Assembly: GCA_023249815.1 (NCBI GenBank)
Contig: JAHFBX010000102.1
Span: 1-8,791, forward strand
Reading direction: 5' to 3'
Length of the DNA: 8,791 nucleotides
DNA from: Candidatus Eiseniibacteriota bacterium
Lineage (GTDB): Bacteria > Eisenbacteria > RBG-16-71-46
Below are positions 6,517-8,791 of this stretch, piece by piece; the first letter of the stretch is position 1, and the number at the start of each line of letters is the position of its first letter. The position numbers were made by a program, and so were the translations under genes. The notes under the pieces were generated by a model that worked only from the letters and a program-made list of their open reading frames with translations, was not told where the DNA came from and did no database searches.

Positions 6517-7053
6517 TCAGCGGTGTTCCGGCTCTCCCCCTCCGCCCTGTTTCGCTTCACGCTCCGAGCGCTCGCCCGCGTGCACGCTCTTCACGAGTGC
6601 GCCATCCACCTTGACGTTGGCGCCGTGGTCGTACACCAGCTTCCCGCCGCGATAGCCCGTCACACCCACCGCCGTCGCCGCCATGATCTGCAGCACGAGC
6701 GCCAGCACGCCGAGCCCGCTCGCGACCGGGCCCTTCACGCGCGTCGCGATCCCGAGCGCCACCAGCGCGCCGCCCGACAGGCGCGTCACCCACTGCGCCC
6801 CCGCGGCGTGCTCGTCGATCTCGTCCTCCGGGACTCCCTGCTCGTGCTCGGGCACTCGATGCGCGGGCTTGCCCGACTGCTCGGCGAGCACCGCCCCGAG
6901 GAAACCGAACACCAGCATCAGCACGGACGCCTTGCGCAGCCAGTCGCGGTCGAACAGCCGGCCGACGATGGCGAAGAATGCGCTGAAGATGAGCAACGCG
7001 ATCGGTGTGTGCACGATCTGCGGGTGGAACGGCCCCAGGAAACTGAAGTTCAT
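6517..7053 (-). CDS. DUF2231 family integral membrane protein
   Basis: This 178-residue inner-membrane protein matches DUF2231 through its N-terminal FHPQIVHTPIAL (residues 9-20) and the C-terminal YRGGKLVYDHGANV (134-147). Four hydrophobic segments are visible, at about 13-33, 43-57, 92-104 and 110-133. Between the second and third is a charged, His/Glu-rich loop (HRVPEHEQGVPEDEIDEH, 65-82). His10, His15 and His143 lie at the conserved family motifs. Paired His near membrane helices could bind haem or metal, but no function is established from this sequence. After residue 150 the tail is hydrophilic and ends in a Gly/Glu-rich stretch. The start at 7053 was chosen because GGAGG lies five bases upstream (GGAGGAAGCC-ATG); an in-frame ATG eight codons earlier would place that site inside the gene. 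The gene is transcribed divergently from the ICMT-like gene and converges on the protease gene. Confidence 0.85.
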   Translation of the reverse strand: MNFSFLGPFHPQIVHTPIALLIFSAFFAIVGRLFDRDWLRKASVLMLVFGFLGAVLAEQSGKPAHRVPEHEQGVPEDEIDEHAAGAQWVTRLSGGALVALGIATRVKGPVASGLGVLALVLQIMAATAVGVTGYRGGKLVYDHGANVKVDGALVKSVHAGERSEREAKQGGGGEPEHR

Positions 7054-7116
7054 GGCTTCCTCCGAGTGCGACGACATGTGATGCGCACAGAATAGGACAA
7101 GGGTAGAGTCCCATGC
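7054..7116. promoter_or_regulatory. Short divergent promoter region
   Basis: These 63 bases separate two divergent gene starts and include the least GC-rich run nearby (CACAGAATAGGACAA). On the minus strand TATTCT (7094-7089) is a 4/6 match to a -10 box, but no matching -35 is found at 17 bases. The minus strand also reads TACCCTTG, one mismatch from the TAnnTTTG -7 element used by Bacteroidota. Neither is convincing, so promoter assignment rests mainly on gene layout. Confidence 0.3.
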
Positions 7117-7794
7117 ATGTCGGCCCGCCCCCCGCTGCCGCTCCTGGTGCTCCGCGTGCTCGTCGTGCTGTCGCTCGAGGCCGCGCTCCTGGCCTGGGGA
7201 CTCGGTGGCGTGGCGGCACTGCTCGCCTCACCTCGAGCGTGGGCGTTGATCGCGCTGTGGGGCATCGCCGCGATGACGTTGAGCCTCGCCCGGCCGACAC
7301 GCGCGCACGACACGCAGCGCACCGAGCGCGATGCTGTCGCGATGCTCGCGCTCGCTCTGATCCCGCTCGCGATCCCGCCGGTAAGCTCATGGGGTGGGCG
7401 AGTGGGGGTGTGGTCATTGCCTGCCGGTGAGGTGTTCGGCTGGACCGGTGTCGCCATGGTGGCGCTCGGGCTCTGGATCCGCGTCTCCGCGATGCGGCAG
7501 CTGGGCGCTCGGTTCTCACCCCTCGTGGCGCTGCAGCGCGAGCACGTGCTCGAGACCACGGGCTGGTACGCCCGCGTGCGCCACCCGGGCTACCTGGGCT
7601 CGCTGCTCGCCAACTGGGGCGCGGCGATCGCGTTCGGGAGCGCCGTGGCGCTGCCGCTCGCCGCGCTCATGACCGCGTTCCAGTGGGCCCGCGTGCGGCG
7701 CGAGGAGCGGCTGCTCGCCGAGCACTTCGGCGAGGTGTGGCTCGCCTACCGCGCCCGCACCGGCGCGCTGCTGCCGCGGCACGCCGGCCGCTGA
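7117..7794 (+). CDS. Isoprenylcysteine carboxyl methyltransferase-like membrane methyltransferase
   Basis: This 225-residue integral membrane protein belongs to the ICMT/PEMT superfamily of S-adenosylmethionine-dependent methyltransferases, which methylate lipid-like or prenylated substrates at the membrane. The C-terminal signature is clear: GWYARVRHPGYLGSLL with Arg155-His156-Pro157 at the cofactor site, followed by RVRREERLLAEHFGEVWLAY with Glu196-Glu197 and Tyr211. Hydrophobic segments lie at about residues 8-34, 40-56, 71-88, 108-124 and 162-190. Bacteria have no CaaX-prenylated proteins of the eukaryotic kind, so the substrate is unknown; bacterial members are often annotated only to family. 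The start is ATG 7117. An overlapping ATG at 7113 is in another frame, and the ribosome-binding site is weak (AAGGG about 14 bases upstream), so the exact start is less certain. The next gene follows on the same strand after 63 bases. Confidence 0.85.
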   Translation: MSARPPLPLLVLRVLVVLSLEAALLAWGLGGVAALLASPRAWALIALWGIAAMTLSLARPTRAHDTQRTERDAVAMLALALIPLAIPPVSSWGGRVGVWSLPAGEVFGWTGVAMVALGLWIRVSAMRQLGARFSPLVALQREHVLETTGWYARVRHPGYLGSLLANWGAAIAFGSAVALPLAALMTAFQWARVRREERLLAEHFGEVWLAYRARTGALLPRHAGR

Positions 7795-7824
7795 AGCAGC
7801 GCGCGCCGCGCGTTCGGCTCTTGA

Positions 7825-7854
7825 CCGGCCTCCGGGCATCCCGGAGACTGCCGG
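7825..7854 (+). promoter_or_regulatory. Hairpin covering the ribosome-binding site of the ogt-like gene
   Basis: CTCCGGG (7830-7836) pairs perfectly with CCCGGAG (7840-7846) around a CAT loop. CCGGC (7825-7829) pairs with GCCGG (7850-7854), leaving ACT bulged on the right, for 12 pairs in all. The right arm contains GGAG (7843-7846), the only Shine-Dalgarno-like sequence before the ATG at 7858. The fold would hide it and lower initiation. There is no T-run, so it is a poor terminator for the upstream gene. TTGACC at 7821-7826 is a 5/6 match to a -35 box, but no good -10 follows. Confidence 0.45.
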
Positions 7855-7857
7855 CTC

Positions 7858-8538
7858 ATGCGCATGGTCTATCACGTGATGTCGGCGCCCCAGCCGCTCG
7901 GCCTGCTGTTCCTGGCCTCGGGCGAGCGCGGGCTGCGCCACGCGAGCTTCATGGATCGTAGGAGTTTGAAGCGCACGATCGCCGTGCTGGACGCGGCGTC
8001 GCCCGGCATGCGCTGGGAGCCGTCGCTGTTCGACCTGCGCCCGCTCGCCGACCAGCTGGACCAGTACTTCACGGGCGCCACGCACACGCTGTCGTGGCCG
8101 ATCGATCCGCAGGGCGACGAGTTGTCGCGCGCCGTGTGGCGCGCACTCCTGCGCGTGCCCTACGGCGAGACGTGCACCGTGGCCCAGCTCGCGCGCGAAG
8201 TCGGACAGCCTCGCAACCTGCGCGCCGTGGCGCAGGCCGTGCTCACGAACCCGCTCGCGATCGTCGTGCCGTGCCATCGCGTGCTGGGCGCCGACGGCAA
8301 GCCGTCCAACTACGTCGGCGGGCTCCCGCGCAAGAAGTTCCTGCTCGCGGTGGAGCAGCGCTTCCGCCGCATGGGCGGGCTCGACGACAACCGCGTCATC
8401 GGCGAGCTCACGCGCCGGATGGTGCGTGCCACCACCGCTCGGGCGGGGGTGAAGCGCGTCACAGCGAAGAAGCGTCCGGTCGCGGCGAGCAGCCGCGCCT
8501 CGTCGCCGGTCAAGGCGCCGAAGAAGCGATCGCGCTGA
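7858..8538 (+). CDS. ogt: Methylated-DNA--[protein]-cysteine S-methyltransferase with basic C-terminal tail
   Basis: This 226-residue suicide repair protein moves the methyl group from O6-methylguanine (and O4-methylthymine) in DNA to its own Cys139. The active-site segment is NPLAIVVPCHRVLGADG (131-147), with Cys139 in PCHR. The helix-turn-helix part is VPYGETCTVAQLAREVG, with Arg122 in LRAVAQAV as the likely arginine finger. NYVGGLPRKKFLLAVE (151-166) ends the core. Residues 1 to about 80 fit the small N-terminal ribonuclease-H-like domain (PLGLLFLASGERGL). About 55 residues after the core are extra: from about 175 the chain becomes rich in Lys, Arg, Ala, Ser and Pro (VTAKKRPVAASSR, VKAPKKRSR), a disordered basic tail suited to binding DNA. 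The start is ATG 7858, with GGAG ten bases upstream inside a hairpin; ATG 7864 and 7879 are alternatives. The last 29 bases overlap the opposing YceI-like gene. Ogt rather than Ada is chosen because no AdaA regulatory domain is present. Confidence 0.92.
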   Translation: MRMVYHVMSAPQPLGLLFLASGERGLRHASFMDRRSLKRTIAVLDAASPGMRWEPSLFDLRPLADQLDQYFTGATHTLSWPIDPQGDELSRAVWRALLRVPYGETCTVAQLAREVGQPRNLRAVAQAVLTNPLAIVVPCHRVLGADGKPSNYVGGLPRKKFLLAVEQRFRRMGGLDDNRVIGELTRRMVRATTARAGVKRVTAKKRPVAASSRASSPVKAPKKRSR

Positions 8539-8791
8539 CGCGTAGCTCCTGCGCCTCGGCGAGCTTCAGGAACAGGAACTCCGGTCGCTTGATCGCGTAA
8601 TCCCCGAGCACGATCGGGAACGTCGCGACGAACGCCAGGCTCGCGCCACCCGCCGAGAGCGTGACCTCGGCGGTGGAGCGCAACCGGCGCGTGACGCAGT
8701 GCAGCGCGAACGTGCCCACGATCTCGAACGTCACGGGCTTGCCCGGTTCGAGCTTGGCCCCGGCGGGCGAGAGCACCGTGGCCCCGTCGAA
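8510..8791 (-). CDS. YceI-like family protein, C-terminal part (5' end outside window)
   Basis: The frame enters from the right edge and gives 93 residues before TGA at 8512-8510. The pattern fits the C-terminal half of YceI (polyisoprenoid-binding lipocalin-like) proteins: PVTFEIVGTFALHCVTRRL resembles the family's 'lhGvTr' strand, and VLGDYAIKRPEFLFLKLAE resembles 'ladYgIkrP...lkva', which closes the barrel. Family members are usually secreted and bind isoprenoid-like or fatty amphiphiles, but the N-terminus that would show a signal peptide is missing here. A GTG at 8776 could be a start, but the open frame and family alignment continue past it (FDGAT before it), so it is treated as internal. 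Its 3' end runs 29 bases into the end of the ogt-like gene on the other strand. In the conserved 'lhGvT' position this protein has Cys instead of Gly (ALHCVT). The substrate is not known. Confidence 0.72.
   Translation of the reverse strand, partial: FDGATVLSPAGAKLEPGKPVTFEIVGTFALHCVTRRLRSTAEVTLSAGGASLAFVATFPIVLGDYAIKRPEFLFLKLAEAQELRVSAIASSAP

Noticed and set aside
7516..8277. Leftward open frame opposite the ICMT-like and Ogt-type genes
   Set aside because: It spans two well-supported forward genes and their spacer, has shadow-type composition and lacks any domain signature.
1..8791. Search for a defence, toxin-antitoxin, secretion or mobile system
   Set aside because: No nuclease, helicase, recombinase, toxin or reverse transcriptase motif was found, and no terminal repeats or target duplications. 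The genes are ordinary transport, envelope, hydrolase and repair families.

Overview
The window is high-GC DNA, roughly two thirds G+C or more by eye, from a Gram-negative bacterium. An OmpA-type outer-membrane protein with a peptidoglycan-binding domain points to an outer membrane, and two further proteins look exported. The mix of families (OmpA with thrombospondin type 3 repeats, DUF2231, ICMT-like methyltransferase, YceI-like protein) would suit Myxococcota, Gemmatimonadota or Candidatus Eisenbacteria, but no marker gene is present to decide this. There are no rRNA or tRNA genes, insertion sequences, CRISPR arrays or phage genes. The content looks chromosomal.

Layout. Bases 1-2066 hold a leftward two-gene ABC-2 exporter operon: an ATPase followed by its permease with an ATGA overlap. 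The permease is cut by the window edge. A 258-base divergent spacer (2067-2324) carries a 13-base palindrome and a GC-rich stem-loop. It leads to a rightward ompA-like gene (2325-3800) with five 30-residue calcium-binding-type repeats, closed by a very stable hairpin. A rightward pair follows, coupled through a GTGA overlap: a cytosolic M20 metallo-amidohydrolase (3941-5128) and an exported TPR plus aspartyl-protease-like protein (5125-6462). A leftward DUF2231 membrane-protein gene (6517-7053) converges on that pair, with a hairpin between them. An ICMT-like membrane methyltransferase gene (7117-7794) diverges from DUF2231. An Ogt-type DNA repair methyltransferase with a basic C-terminal tail (7858-8538) follows on the same strand. 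Its 3' end overlaps, tail to tail, a leftward YceI-like gene that runs off the right edge.

How the genes work together. The ABC pair forms one exporter of unknown substrate. The OmpA-like protein probably links the outer membrane to peptidoglycan. The amidohydrolase and aspartyl-protease genes are likely co-expressed and could both act in peptide or acyl-amino-acid turnover, one in the cytosol and one in the envelope; this is inferred only from gene order. The remaining genes look like unrelated housekeeping or envelope functions.

I see no defence system or mobile element. The most unusual item is the aspartyl-protease-like protein, which appears to carry two tandem protease lobes, the second without its catalytic Asp.
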